A stretch of DNA of 64,000 nt from Chryseolinea lacunae (GCF_016735595.1 NZ_JAERRB010000009.1:243792-307791); one strand, 5' to 3'. Shown: positions 26,701 through 36,163, numbered from the stretch's first letter. Numbers and translations: made by a program. Notes: generated by a model not told the origin, from the letters alone.

Positions 26701-26767
26701 TTTAATATCGATTTAATTTCGATTTAATTATCGTTCATTTCCAACGCGGGCCAAATATCGTTTCTTG
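26701..26767 (+). promoter_or_regulatory. 11-bp repeat array with GTTTCTTG box (array 5)
   Basis: TTTAAT at 26701, 26712 and 26723 (spacers ATCGA, TTCGA), then a weaker TTCATT at 26734. GTTTCTTG at 26760-26767 starts 37 nt after the 26723 repeat. Its gene (26788) starts 21 nt later. The layout is the same as array 1, which serves the paralogous gene. Confidence 0.7.
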
Positions 26768-26787
26768 TATGAAAGGAATGGACCTCT

Positions 26788-27267
26788 ATGGACAGTCTCA
26801 AGACGGCTAGAATTATAACGGTGGCTACAGCGATTCTTTTTGCAATTGCATTTTCCTGGCTGTGGTCGACGCAGGGTTCCAACGAAGCTATACGCCGGGA
26901 ATTAGACCAGCAAAAACTTCGAAGCGAGGCATTGCTTGCTGAAAAATTATTGGGCGAAAAATCCGCTGCGGAGCTGGACCAGTTGCTCGCCATTGCAAGG
27001 GATACGGTGGCATTGCTCACCGAGCAAATTACAACGATGCGCCAGCGGCTAAGTGAGCAGACCCAAAATTATCAGGTGCTGTCGGCACGTTGCGACCTGG
27101 TCCTTCGCAATCTAGGAAAAGCAAGAACCCAGCAGAAAATCGCAGAAGCGAATTTGGCACAAGAACAAAACTTTCTTGAAAAAATCCGGGAAGAAAATAT
27201 CCGGCTATTCGACAGCCTTCGGTACTACCAGAAAAAAGGAAGATGGAAAGGCTATATTTTTTTCTAA
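26788..27267 (+). CDS. Membrane-anchored coiled-coil protein, paralogue of the one at 11719
   Basis: 159 residues. The start MDSLKTARIITVATAIL and the following transmembrane helix (~10-27) match the 11719 protein. The remainder is a long coiled coil (RRELDQQKLRSEALLAEKLLGEKSAAELDQLL; LGKARTQQKIAEANLAQEQ). No enzymatic motif. Ten bp downstream begins a variant receiver gene, so the two are probably one operon. A membrane-tethered scaffold for the receiver is possible but unproven. Confidence 0.7.
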   Translation: MDSLKTARIITVATAILFAIAFSWLWSTQGSNEAIRRELDQQKLRSEALLAEKLLGEKSAAELDQLLAIARDTVALLTEQITTMRQRLSEQTQNYQVLSARCDLVLRNLGKARTQQKIAEANLAQEQNFLEKIREENIRLFDSLRYYQKKGRWKGYIFF

Positions 27268-27277
27268 AACACTCCCT

Positions 27278-27688
27278 ATGATCCAGATCGCAAAATCTTG
27301 TCTGCTGATAAACGATGACCCGATGGATCAAGCGATCTTCGTAGAGGCGTTGCTTGATGTGGCGCCGGAAACGCTTTTCATGTTGGCTCGAAATAGCGTG
27401 GAAGCGTTAGAAATTCTTCAGGAGGACAATCTTTCGCCGGATTGTGTTTTTGTAGAGCTGAGCGTACCGGGCATCGACGCCCTGCAATTTTTAAAGGCGA
27501 TGAGAAAGACAGATTTGTTACGGGAAGTGCCCGTGATTGTCCACTCCTCGGTTCCCGCACACCACCGGGTGATTGAGCTTCAGAAAATGGGCGCCCTGGC
27601 CATCTATTTCAGGCCCTATAACTACCAGGGTGTTTGCAACGTCCTTAATCTTTACTTCAAACAGGACTATAAAAACAACCTAAACTAA
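27278..27688 (+). CDS. Variant receiver protein with Glu at the phosphorylation site
   Basis: 136 residues from ATG 27278 (an open frame extends upstream inside the previous gene). It has the acidic start LINDDPMDQ and the receiver fold. The phospho-acceptor is Glu60 (CVFVELSVPGIDAL) and the usual invariant lysine is Arg112 (AIYFRPYN). Asp-to-Glu often mimics the phosphorylated state, so this protein may be locked in one conformation. Its paralogue at 59524 keeps the aspartate but has the same arginine. A family of receivers reporting without phosphorylation is the likely reading. Confidence 0.8.
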   Translation: MIQIAKSCLLINDDPMDQAIFVEALLDVAPETLFMLARNSVEALEILQEDNLSPDCVFVELSVPGIDALQFLKAMRKTDLLREVPVIVHSSVPAHHRVIELQKMGALAIYFRPYNYQGVCNVLNLYFKQDYKNNLN

Positions 27689-27725
27689 ACCGTTTCATGC
27701 TACAGTTGTTGCTTTAATGGAAAAA

Positions 27726-27757
27726 GGCCCGGATAGTGTTCTCCGGGTCTTTTTATT
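27726..27757 (+). terminator. Rho-independent terminator
   Basis: GGCCCGGA (27726-27733) and TCCGGGTC (27742-27749), 8 bp with one G-U pair and an 8-nt loop, then TTTTTATT. It lies 37 nt after the receiver stop and 41 nt before the GH15 ATG. Confidence 0.85.
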
Positions 27758-27797
27758 ACCAACCCTTGCTTGCCTCATCACCCAAAACGCGCCATCC

Positions 27798-29618
27798 ATG
27801 GAAAGCTATCAACCCATTGAAAATTACGCCGTCATCGGCGACTTGAATACTGTCGCCCTGGTGGGCTTAGATGGATCCATTGATTTTTTGTGTTTCCCGA
27901 AATTTGACTCGCCCAGCATTTTTGCTGCCTTGCTGGATAAGGACAAAGGAGGCTTCTTTAAGATCGCACCGCGCCATGACGACCTACGCCAAAAACAACT
28001 TTACCTTCCCGACACAAACGTGCTACTGACCCGCTTCCTGGCCCGGGATGGCGTGGCCGAAATCACCGACTTTATGCCGGTGGAAGAAGACTATAGTGGT
28101 AAAGAACTGGTCCGCACTGTGTCATGCGTCCGCGGCTCGCTCACCTTTTCGTTGCAATGCCGGCCGCGGTTCGACTATGCCCGCGCCGCACACCGGCTAG
28201 CCCGCCACAGCGAGCGGGACTTCAGTTTCACAAGCGAAGGCTCCAACCCCATGACGCTTCGCCTGCGATCCACCGTGCCGATGGAACATCACGGTCAGGA
28301 TGTGGAAGCATCCTTCACGCTTAAAACGGGGGAAAAAGCGATCTTCATGCTCGAGTTGGTGTCAGAAGGAATGGACTCACCCGAATCCATTGAAGACTTC
28401 GCCAACGAAAGCCTCTATGACACGATCAATTACTGGAAGGACTGGATAGCCAAATCACACTACCGCGGCCGTTGGATGGAAATTGTGAACCGTTCGGCAC
28501 TCGTGTTGAAATTGATGACTTCCCGCAAGAACGGCTCGGTTGTAGCAGCACCAACCTTTGGTCTGCCGGAAGAAATCGGGGGCATCCGTAACTGGGATTA
28601 TCGTTACACGTGGATTCGAGACGCTTCCTTTACCATCTACGCGTTGCTGAAACTTGGCTATCGGAAAGAAGCCCGTGAATTTATGAACTGGGTTGAGCAG
28701 CAATGCCGGGATATCGGCGAGGCCGGAAACCTGAGCCTCATGTACGGGATCGATGGCCGCAAGGATCTCTTTGAAATGGAGCTCGATCATTTGAGTGGCT
28801 ATAAAGAATCGCGTCCTGTGCGCATCGGCAACGGGGCCTACAAGCAGGTGCAACTGGACATTTATGGTGAACTGCTGGATGCGATTTATCTTTTTGACAA
28901 ACATGCTGAGCCTATCTCCTATGATTTCTGGCAGAACATCACGCGTCAAGTGAACTGGGTAAGTAAGCACTGGCAAAGCGAGGATGAGGGCATTTGGGAA
29001 GTGCGCGGCGGTAAAAAGGAATTCCTGTACTCGCGTATGATGTGCTGGGTAGCGCTTGATCGCGGAATCAAGATCGCCGAGGCCCACTCCTACCCGACCA
29101 ACCCGGTCTGGCGCGAACAACGCGACGCCATTTTCCATTCTATCCACAATGAATTTTGGAATGAGAAACTTCAAGCTTTTGTCCAATATAAAGGCGCCGA
29201 GACGGTAGATGCCGCCACCCTACTGATGCCCTTGATTCGGTTCATTGGCCCAACGGATCCGCGGTGGCTGTCGACGCTGAAATGCATCGAGGATGAACTG
29301 GTGTCTGACTCTCTTGTGTATCGTTATCGCACCGACGAACGACTCGATGGCCTTAAAGGTGGAGAGGGAACATTCTCCATGTGCACGTTCTGGTATGTAG
29401 AATGTCTTTCGAGGGCGGGCCAACTCAACAAAGCCCGTCTCTTCTTCGAAAAGATGTTAGGCTATGCCAACCACGTGGGCCTGTACGCGGAGATGCTTGG
29501 CTTTCAAGGCGAACACCTGGGAAATTTCCCCCAGGCATTTACGCACCTAGGCCTGATCACGGCTGCGTTGAGTCTGGATCACCAGTTCGCCGACCAGCGC
29601 AATAAGGAGCAGAACTAG
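27798..29618 (+). CDS. GH15 family glycoside hydrolase (glucoamylase/trehalase type)
   Basis: ATG 27798 (MESYQPIENYAVIGDLNTVALV) is taken because upstream codons span a terminator. 606 residues. The N-terminal beta-domain starts with the family hallmark IGDLNTVALVGLDGSIDFLCFP. The alpha/alpha-barrel has GGIRNWDYRYTWIRDASFTIYAL, then EDEGIWEVRGG and GEGTFSMCTFWYVECL, which contains the second catalytic glutamate. Bacterial members hydrolyse glucosides including trehalose. With otsAB 3.4 kb away, a trehalose turnover role is a reasonable inference. Confidence 0.9.
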   Translation: MESYQPIENYAVIGDLNTVALVGLDGSIDFLCFPKFDSPSIFAALLDKDKGGFFKIAPRHDDLRQKQLYLPDTNVLLTRFLARDGVAEITDFMPVEEDYSGKELVRTVSCVRGSLTFSLQCRPRFDYARAAHRLARHSERDFSFTSEGSNPMTLRLRSTVPMEHHGQDVEASFTLKTGEKAIFMLELVSEGMDSPESIEDFANESLYDTINYWKDWIAKSHYRGRWMEIVNRSALVLKLMTSRKNGSVVAAPTFGLPEEIGGIRNWDYRYTWIRDASFTIYALLKLGYRKEAREFMNWVEQQCRDIGEAGNLSLMYGIDGRKDLFEMELDHLSGYKESRPVRIGNGAYKQVQLDIYGELLDAIYLFDKHAEPISYDFWQNITRQVNWVSKHWQSEDEGIWEVRGGKKEFLYSRMMCWVALDRGIKIAEAHSYPTNPVWREQRDAIFHSIHNEFWNEKLQAFVQYKGAETVDAATLLMPLIRFIGPTDPRWLSTLKCIEDELVSDSLVYRYRTDERLDGLKGGEGTFSMCTFWYVECLSRAGQLNKARLFFEKMLGYANHVGLYAEMLGFQGEHLGNFPQAFTHLGLITAALSLDHQFADQRNKEQN

Positions 29619-29660
29619 TAACAGCCCCTCGCCATTTCTCCTTCGCCACACGCGGTCATT

Positions 29661-31115
29661 TCAACGACCGCCAGGCGGGCTCCATCCGCCTCCTGAGGCG
29701 CGGTAAAGCGCGGCCACATTCTTCAATTGTTCCATCCGAAGGCCGGTCAACTCCAGTTCCACGTCGAGCACGCGACGTTGTGCCATGATGACCTCCAGAT
29801 AGGTAGCGAAGCCCACGGCAAAAAGGTCGTTCGAACTGGCGAAGGCGCGGTGTAAAACGTCTGTTTCTTGCTGTTTCAAATCAATTTGGGTGCGTAGGCT
29901 GTAAAAATTGTGTAGCAGTGCAAATACCTCGTGGTAGCCGGTAAGCACGGATTTTTCATAAAGGGTAAAGGCCAATTGCTGGCGTGCCGTTGCAGAGGCA
30001 TACAGTGCCTTGATCCGACGGCGCTGAAAAATTGGTGCCGAAAGTCCAGCGCCCAGACTGTAGACACTTGACCCCGGCGTTAGAAACCATTTGGAAACAT
30101 CAAACGCGGAAAAACCGCCCGTCGCCGTCACGTTAAGCGACGGATAGAACGCCGCCCGCGCAGCGCGAACATCGGCATGAGTGGCCCGCAGATTAAACTC
30201 CGCTTCCCGGATGTCGGGGCGATACGCCAGCAGCCTTTCGGGTTGCCCTGCCTTTACTTCCCGGATCGGGCGGTAGTGTGTAATTGAATCGCGGGAAAGC
30301 GGTTGTGGATAGCGCCCCAACAGCTGGTTCACGCGGGCCTCGGTGACGCGGATGTTCTGTTCTACTCGTACCAGGCGCGTTCGTGTACTCAGCAGCGTGG
30401 ATTCAAACTGATCGACGGCGAGCTGATTCACCTTGCCGCCTGCTTTTTGAATCGTCACCAGTTCAAGGCCAAACTCCTGAAGACGTAGGTTTTCGAGCAA
30501 TACTTTTCGTTCCTGGTCGAGGCCCATCAACTCGTAATAGTTCTCGGCGATGGCACTTATTAACCAGGTCATCACGCCGTGGTGCATTTCCTCGGAGGCC
30601 ATCAAGCGATTGAGTGCGGCTTGGCGCCGACTGGATAATTTTCCCCAAAGGTTTACCTCCCAACTGAAAGAGAGTCCGGCAAACCATTCAGGATAAGGAT
30701 TGGGAAGTTGCTGATCGGCAGGAAGACTTTCGGAACGGTTGGTGTCCTCGTTGCCAATGCCGTTCATCGTGTAGCGTCCGAAACGCTCAACGTTGCCCTT
30801 GACCAACGCATTCACATTGGGCAGCATCCTGCCCTGCATGAGCGCGTAATCTGCATACGCCATGCGGATTCTCTGCAGGGCGGCCTTTGTGTCTGGATTA
30901 TTTTGCAAGGCAATGGCGATGAATCCCCTCAGGCTGGTGTCAGCATAAAAGACATTCCAGGGTTCTTGTGCCATGCTTCCCGTATCGGGCAATGCGCGTT
31001 GATAAGTGGCTGGCAGCGTGGCTTCATGGCTCAGCGGCGCCTGCGAAAGACTGCAGGAGGAGAGCGCAGCCACGCCACATACGAAAGTCAACGCGCGGTG
31101 AAAAATGTTCTTCAT
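29661..31115 (-). CDS. TolC-like outer-membrane efflux lipoprotein (NodT/OprM type)
   Basis: 484 residues. Lipobox LSSC (Cys22) shows it is lipid-anchored. Two tandem OEP repeats with long helices (PDTKAALQRIRMAYADYALMQG; DIREAEFNLRATHADVRAARAAFYP) and the NodT-type ending GLRMEQLKNVAALYRASGGGW identify the outer-membrane channel of an RND pump. Its start overlaps the RND permease stop by 4 bp. The order adaptor-permease-channel is the usual operon. Confidence 0.93.
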   Translation of the reverse strand: MKNIFHRALTFVCGVAALSSCSLSQAPLSHEATLPATYQRALPDTGSMAQEPWNVFYADTSLRGFIAIALQNNPDTKAALQRIRMAYADYALMQGRMLPNVNALVKGNVERFGRYTMNGIGNEDTNRSESLPADQQLPNPYPEWFAGLSFSWEVNLWGKLSSRRQAALNRLMASEEMHHGVMTWLISAIAENYYELMGLDQERKVLLENLRLQEFGLELVTIQKAGGKVNQLAVDQFESTLLSTRTRLVRVEQNIRVTEARVNQLLGRYPQPLSRDSITHYRPIREVKAGQPERLLAYRPDIREAEFNLRATHADVRAARAAFYPSLNVTATGGFSAFDVSKWFLTPGSSVYSLGAGLSAPIFQRRRIKALYASATARQQLAFTLYEKSVLTGYHEVFALLHNFYSLRTQIDLKQQETDVLHRAFASSNDLFAVGFATYLEVIMAQRRVLDVELELTGLRMEQLKNVAALYRASGGGWSPPGGR

Positions 31116-34100
31116 GGATTGACGTGGATTTGAGTTGAAGCATCATTGGATTCTTGCACTGTGCGGGTGCTGAGTGATTCCAGGATCACATACAAACCGG
31201 GGACGAGTATTAACCCAAACAGGGTTCCGGTGATCATGCCGCCGGCGGCGGCCGTACCAATGGAACGATTCCCGATGGCACCTGCTCCATGGGCCAGGCA
31301 CAAGGGAATAAGTCCGGCAACAAAAGCGAGCGAGGTCATCAGAATGGGCCTCAGCCGGGCGCTGGCCCCCTCCACGGCCGACTCAATCACAGTTGCCCCT
31401 TCCAGGCGGCGCTGAATGGCAAATTCTACAATGAGGATTGCATTTTTTCCCAACAGGCCGATCAGCATAACCAAGGCGACTTGCGCATAGATATTATTTT
31501 CCAGCCCGGCGAGCACCAGAAAAAGATAGGCGCCAAAAACTCCAGCCGGCAAGGAAAGAATGATGGCCAGGGGGAGTAGATAGCTTTCATATTGGGCAGC
31601 CAGCAACAGGTAAACAAAAAACAAGCAGATCATAAAGATGATCAGCGCCTGGTTGCCCGATTTCACCTCCTCGCGCGACACGCCAGACCAGTCGAACGTG
31701 TAGCCCTTGGGTAGCGTGCTGGCCGCGGTCTCTGTTACGGCCGCCAGTGCGTCGCCACTGCTATAGCCGGGGGATGGCTCCCCGTTGATCATAGAGGCGG
31801 TAAACATATTATAGCGCGTCAGTTGCTCGGGGCCAAAGGTGCGCTCCAGGGTCATGAAACTGGAGAAAGGCACCATTTCGTTCTGATCGTTTTTTACATA
31901 GAGCTTTAGAATGTCGCGGGGCTGTGTGCGAAAACCCGGACCGGTTTGCAGCATCACTTTGTACATCTGTCCAAACCGAATAAAATTGGATGCATAAAAA
32001 CTTCCCACCAACGTCTGCAAGGCATCCATGGCATTTTTAACCGACACGCCCAGCTGCGTGGCCTTATCATAGTCAATCCGGAGAAGGTATTGCGGAAAAT
32101 TCGGATCAAAGCTGGTAAATGCATTTTGAATTTCGGGGCGCGCGTTCAGTGCACCGATAAATTTGGAGGTAACCTCTGCGGTCTTCATCAAGTCTCCCCC
32201 CGTGTGATCCAGCAGTCTCAGTTCGAAGCCACTGGCATTTCCAAAACCCGGCACGGCGGGCGGTGGAAAAAATTGGATTTCCGCATCATGCACAGCCGAC
32301 GCCTTTGCCTGCAGGGATTTGATGAGATCGTTGACGGATTCTTCCCGCTGACTCCAGCCCTTCAGGTTGATCATCGCCATGCCATAGGAGGCTCCTGCCG
32401 ATTCAGTCATCAGGCTGTAGCCTGCCAGTGTCGACACCGATTCGATGGCGTCCTCCCCTGTCGTAAGCCGTGTCAATTGGTCAAGCACTTCCTGGGTGCG
32501 TTCAACGGTGGCGCCGGCGGGCAAGGTTATGTTTACATAGATCATTCCTTGATCTTCCGTGGGGATAAAGGACGTCGGCAGAAATGAACTGGTGACGACG
32601 GTTGCCGCCACAAAGGCCATAAGCATGGTCACGATCACAGCCTTCCGCTTCAAAAGCCGGGAAAGCAGATTGCGGTATCCATGTTCAAGCCTCGAATAGA
32701 TCTCATTGAAGCGATGGAAGGCCCGCTGCAACAGTCCCTGCTTCGCAGCGTGTTGTGGCCGGAGCATCATAGCGCACAGGGCCGGCGACAAGGTCAAGGC
32801 GTTCACGCCAGAAATAACTATGGCGATGGCAAGCGTCAGGGAAAACTGCCGGTAGAATACACCAATTGGGCCGGTCATAAATCCTACTGGGATAAACACG
32901 GCCGACATCACCAGCGTAATGGCTACGATGGCACCGGCGATCTCTTTCATGGCCGCCAGCGTGGCGCTGCGGGGCGACAATTTCTCGGTATGCATCTTCA
33001 CATGAACGGCCTCTACCACCACGATGGCGTTGTCCACTACGATGCCGATGGCAAGCACCAGAGCAAACAGGGTGAGCAGGTTGATGGAAAAACCAAACAG
33101 GTCCATAAAGAAAAACGTACCGATCAGGGAAACCGGAACAGCAATGGCGGGAATGAGCGTGGAGCGAAAATCCTGGAGAAAAATAAACACCACCAGCGAC
33201 ACCAGCAGAAAGGCTTCCACCAGCGTCCGAACGACTTCGTCAATGGAAGTGTCGAGAAAACGGGAAACGTCGTAGGCGATGTTATACTCCATCCCAGACG
33301 GAAAGGACGCCTCCAATTCTGCCATCCTGGATTTGATTGCCGCGATGACTTCGCGCGCGTTGGAGCCCGGCCTTTGCTTGATCATAATGGAGGCGGAAGG
33401 TTTTCCATCCGTGGTCGACACCATATCATAGTCCAGGGATCCAAACTCTACATCGGCAACATCTCTCACCCGCAAGATCGCACCATCCGGCCGCGACTTC
33501 ACCGCGATGTTTTCGTACTCCTCCTCGGTGTTGAATTTTCCCGTGTAGCGCAACACGTACTGAAGCACCTGCGCTTCTTTGTCGGAACTGATACCCGTCG
33601 AGCCGGGCGCCGCTTCGACATTCTGCTCGCGAATGGCCTGGATAACGTCTTGCGCCGACACGTTGTAAGTGGCCATGCGATCGGGCTTCAGCCACACCCG
33701 CATGGCATAGTCCCGGGCACCCATAATTTCCACGAAACCAACGCCGTTGATGCGCTTAAGTTCATGGAGAATATTTATGTCTGCATAATTGTAAACAAAT
33801 TTTTCATCCTGGAGACTATCGGCGCTGGTGATATTGAGATACATCAGCATACTACTGACTTCTTTCTCGGTAATCACACCGGCTTTGATTACTTCTTCGG
33901 GCAACTCATCAAGCACACTGGTGACCCGGTTTTGTACATTCACGGTTGCCAGGTCCGGATCCGTTCCCGATTCGAAAAATATCTGAATCAACGTAATGCC
34001 GTTGTTGCTGCACACCGAGGACATATAGGTCATGCCAGGAACCCCGTTTATGGCGCGCTCTAACGGAGTGGCTACTGTCTTTGCACAGACCTCTGCGTTG

Positions 34101-34255
34101 GCACCCGTGTAATTTGCCGTTACCGTCACAGAGGGCGGCTCAATCGATGGGAACTGTGTAACGGGAAGCTTCAATAGCGACAGAAGCCCCAGGAAGGTGA
34201 TGAGAATGGAAATGACAGTGGCCAGGATGGGCCTTTTGATGAATATATCGAACAT
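31112..34255 (-). CDS. RND efflux permease, HAE1 family
   Basis: 1047 residues, full length for AcrB-like pumps. N-terminus MFDIFIKRPILATVISILITFLG. Helix 4 has the proton-relay aspartates in LALVLAIGIVVDNAIVVVEAV. Large periplasmic loops follow, then LSLPAGVFGAYLFL and ALVMLIGLLGKNAILIVEFA, the HAE1-specific helix. It exports hydrophobic compounds using the proton gradient, with the adaptor upstream and the channel downstream. The substrate cannot be read, but the operon has an 11-bp-repeat array, so it is probably induced by the island's regulator. Confidence 0.95.
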   Translation of the reverse strand: MFDIFIKRPILATVISILITFLGLLSLLKLPVTQFPSIEPPSVTVTANYTGANAEVCAKTVATPLERAINGVPGMTYMSSVCSNNGITLIQIFFESGTDPDLATVNVQNRVTSVLDELPEEVIKAGVITEKEVSSMLMYLNITSADSLQDEKFVYNYADINILHELKRINGVGFVEIMGARDYAMRVWLKPDRMATYNVSAQDVIQAIREQNVEAAPGSTGISSDKEAQVLQYVLRYTGKFNTEEEYENIAVKSRPDGAILRVRDVADVEFGSLDYDMVSTTDGKPSASIMIKQRPGSNAREVIAAIKSRMAELEASFPSGMEYNIAYDVSRFLDTSIDEVVRTLVEAFLLVSLVVFIFLQDFRSTLIPAIAVPVSLIGTFFFMDLFGFSINLLTLFALVLAIGIVVDNAIVVVEAVHVKMHTEKLSPRSATLAAMKEIAGAIVAITLVMSAVFIPVGFMTGPIGVFYRQFSLTLAIAIVISGVNALTLSPALCAMMLRPQHAAKQGLLQRAFHRFNEIYSRLEHGYRNLLSRLLKRKAVIVTMLMAFVAATVVTSSFLPTSFIPTEDQGMIYVNITLPAGATVERTQEVLDQLTRLTTGEDAIESVSTLAGYSLMTESAGASYGMAMINLKGWSQREESVNDLIKSLQAKASAVHDAEIQFFPPPAVPGFGNASGFELRLLDHTGGDLMKTAEVTSKFIGALNARPEIQNAFTSFDPNFPQYLLRIDYDKATQLGVSVKNAMDALQTLVGSFYASNFIRFGQMYKVMLQTGPGFRTQPRDILKLYVKNDQNEMVPFSSFMTLERTFGPEQLTRYNMFTASMINGEPSPGYSSGDALAAVTETAASTLPKGYTFDWSGVSREEVKSGNQALIIFMICLFFVYLLLAAQYESYLLPLAIILSLPAGVFGAYLFLVLAGLENNIYAQVALVMLIGLLGKNAILIVEFAIQRRLEGATVIESAVEGASARLRPILMTSLAFVAGLIPLCLAHGAGAIGNRSIGTAAAGGMITGTLFGLILVPGLYVILESLSTRTVQESNDASTQIHVNP

Positions 34256-34279
34256 GGCGATGTTTACTTTGATGGGTCT

Positions 34280-35413
34280 CTACTGACGACTGATACGGAT
34301 CGAATCGGCGGAGTAAGCTTTGGGCTTCACCGGTTGCCCATCGTGAATTTGTTGCAATCCCTCCAGGAGGATCCGCTCCCCGGGGCTAAGCCCACTCACC
34401 ACAAAGCAATGATCAAATCGGGCCAGAGTATTAAAATTTCGCGCCCGGGCAATATTATTTTTGTCGACCATATAGACATAGTTTTTATCTTGAATGGTGA
34501 AGGCAGAAGCTTCCGGAACCAACAGGGCGTTGTTCCAGGTGCGTTGCAACAGGACTTTCCCGGATGCGCCATGTTTCAAAATAAAATCAGGATTTGAAAA
34601 GCGCGCGCGAATGGCGATCGATCCTGTTTCACGATCAAAATCACCTTCGATTGTTTCGATAGTGCCTTTTAAGGGATACGGGGACCCATCGGCAAGCACC
34701 AAGGAAATTTTAGCAAGGGCCGCATTGATTTTCCGGCCTTTTATCTCTTTGCCGAGCAACTGCAGGTATTCGGTTTCAGACACTTTGAAATAGGCAAACA
34801 CTTCATCGATATTGGACAATGAAGTAAGGAGTGTACCCGAGTTGATAAGGCTTCCCTTCTTAAAAGGGATTCTGTCGATGACCCCGTCGAACGGTGCGCG
34901 TATAAAGGTATAGTTCAGATTGATCTTTGCGTTTTCCAACACCGACCGGGCCTCTCCCACCCCAGAGGATGCAGCATCCAGTTGGGCTTTGGCCACCTGC
35001 AGCTGCGATTCGGAAATCACGTGCTTGTCCACCATCAAAGCAATGCGTTCTACTTCCAGGCTTTTTGCCTTGGCTTCGGCCAGGGCACGTTGTACATTGG
35101 CCTCAGCCCTGATGACCATCTCTTTGTATTCGTTGGAACTGATCCGAAACAGTGGTTGCCCCTTCCTGACCAGTTGTCCTTCATCAATATATATGTCTTC
35201 CAGGTATCCTTGTACCCGGGCGTGAATTTCCACATACTGCACCGCATTGATCTGGCAAATGTAGGCACGCGGAATAGAGATGTTTTGTGCCCGTAAGGTC
35301 ATCACCTCCAGTTCGGGCAGTGTATCTTTATTTCGGCTGGCCCGGCTTTCATTGCATGCAAAAAAAAACGTACCGGAGAATGCCAACAGACAAATGTGTA
35401 TTAAAACTTTCAT
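34280..35413 (-). CDS. RND periplasmic adaptor (membrane fusion protein)
   Basis: 377 residues with lipobox FFAC (Cys20). Barrel-sandwich hybrid halves: EIHARVQGYLEDIYIDEGQLVRKGQPLF and INLNYTFIRAPFDGVIDRIPFKKGS, separated by a coiled-coil hairpin (ANVQRALAEAKAKSLEVERIALM). Beta-barrel and membrane-proximal domains follow. It bridges the permease and channel genes encoded 24 bp downstream. First gene of the operon, preceded by array 6. Confidence 0.93.
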   Translation of the reverse strand: MKVLIHICLLAFSGTFFFACNESRASRNKDTLPELEVMTLRAQNISIPRAYICQINAVQYVEIHARVQGYLEDIYIDEGQLVRKGQPLFRISSNEYKEMVIRAEANVQRALAEAKAKSLEVERIALMVDKHVISESQLQVAKAQLDAASSGVGEARSVLENAKINLNYTFIRAPFDGVIDRIPFKKGSLINSGTLLTSLSNIDEVFAYFKVSETEYLQLLGKEIKGRKINAALAKISLVLADGSPYPLKGTIETIEGDFDRETGSIAIRARFSNPDFILKHGASGKVLLQRTWNNALLVPEASAFTIQDKNYVYMVDKNNIARARNFNTLARFDHCFVVSGLSPGERILLEGLQQIHDGQPVKPKAYSADSIRISRQ

Positions 35414-35504
35414 AAGATGCAGATCGCTTATCGGGGGACTTTTTTCACCATGAAAGAACCAAAAATCCTACCACCATGAGCATTTACCAAGCGTCAGCAT
35501 CAAC

Positions 35505-35543
35505 TTTATAATCGATTTAATCCGTCTTTAATTTCGATTTAAT
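35505..35543 (-). promoter_or_regulatory. 11-bp repeat array, four units (array 6), RND operon promoter
   Basis: On the plus strand TTTATA 35505 and TTTAAT 35516, 35527 and 35538, strictly 11 bp apart (spacers ATCGA, CCGTC, TTCGA). Read towards the efflux operon the units are ATTAAA. GATTTTTG on the minus strand about 43 nt further is the only -7-like word. Confidence 0.65.
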
Positions 35544-35550
35544 ATCAGCC

Positions 35551-36006
35551 CTATTCAGCCTTCAATCGTGTCAGAATTTTTTTCATCTGCGCGATCTCTT
35601 GCTTTTGCGATGTTGCAATATGGTCGGCCAACTGACGCACTTCGGGGTCTCTCAAGTTAGCCTGTTCACTGGTGAGGATGGCCGATGAGTGATGGGGTAT
35701 CATGGCCTTCATATAGTGTTTGTCTCCGACACCCACTTGCGTGCGCAAAAAAAACAATGATGTGAAGAAGACCGAGATCGCTGTGGCGGCGATGAAGGCG
35801 TTTACCCGTTTGTCTTCATACATGTGTCGCATCACCACCAGCATGATTAGTGCCATCGGCGCGGTCATCAGAAGGCTCATGTAAAGTCGCGTGGCACTTA
35901 AATAAATATGATTGCCCTGTACAACATTTAAAAACATAACGCCGTACATCGTCACCCCGGAAATTCCGACTGACATTATTAATTTACCATATTGATTTTT
36001 TTTCAT
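35551..36006 (-). CDS. DUF305 membrane protein
   Basis: ATG 36006 (MKKNQYGKLIMSVGI) avoids an upstream stretch without character; the frame is open to 36042. 151 residues: three transmembrane helices, then the DUF305 ferritin-like helical end with KAMIPHHSSAILTSEQANL, where the His-His pair is the family's likely metal ligand. DUF305 proteins are often linked to copper or envelope stress. It is divergent from the receiver gene at 36229, with array 7 between them. Confidence 0.8.
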   Translation of the reverse strand: MKKNQYGKLIMSVGISGVTMYGVMFLNVVQGNHIYLSATRLYMSLLMTAPMALIMLVVMRHMYEDKRVNAFIAATAISVFFTSLFFLRTQVGVGDKHYMKAMIPHHSSAILTSEQANLRDPEVRQLADHIATSQKQEIAQMKKILTRLKAE

Positions 36007-36124
36007 AACGCTGAAATTGATCATCGTCTTCATCCTATACACGCGATAGGAACAACAACAACGTTCAGCAAAAAGTTATAGAACAGAAGTCCATCACCAA
36101 GCCCCTATCCTACAACGCCCCATG

Positions 36125-36163
36125 TTTAATGTCGATTTAATACCGATTTAATTCTCGTTTTAC
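36125..36163. promoter_or_regulatory. 11-bp repeat array, four units (array 7), divergent
   Basis: TTTAAT 36125, 36136 and 36147 and TTTTAC 36158 (spacers GTCGA, ACCGA, TCTCG). It lies between the DUF305 gene (minus) and the receiver/UspA/MscS/APC cluster (plus), so it could serve both. TACTTTTC at 36196 is a -7 candidate for the plus side, 38 nt from the last unit. Confidence 0.65.

Noticed and set aside
32681..34063. A 460-codon open frame on the plus strand
   Set aside because: It lies fully inside the RND permease gene on the other strand, and its translation is rich in His/Arg/Gly without domain features: an antisense shadow.
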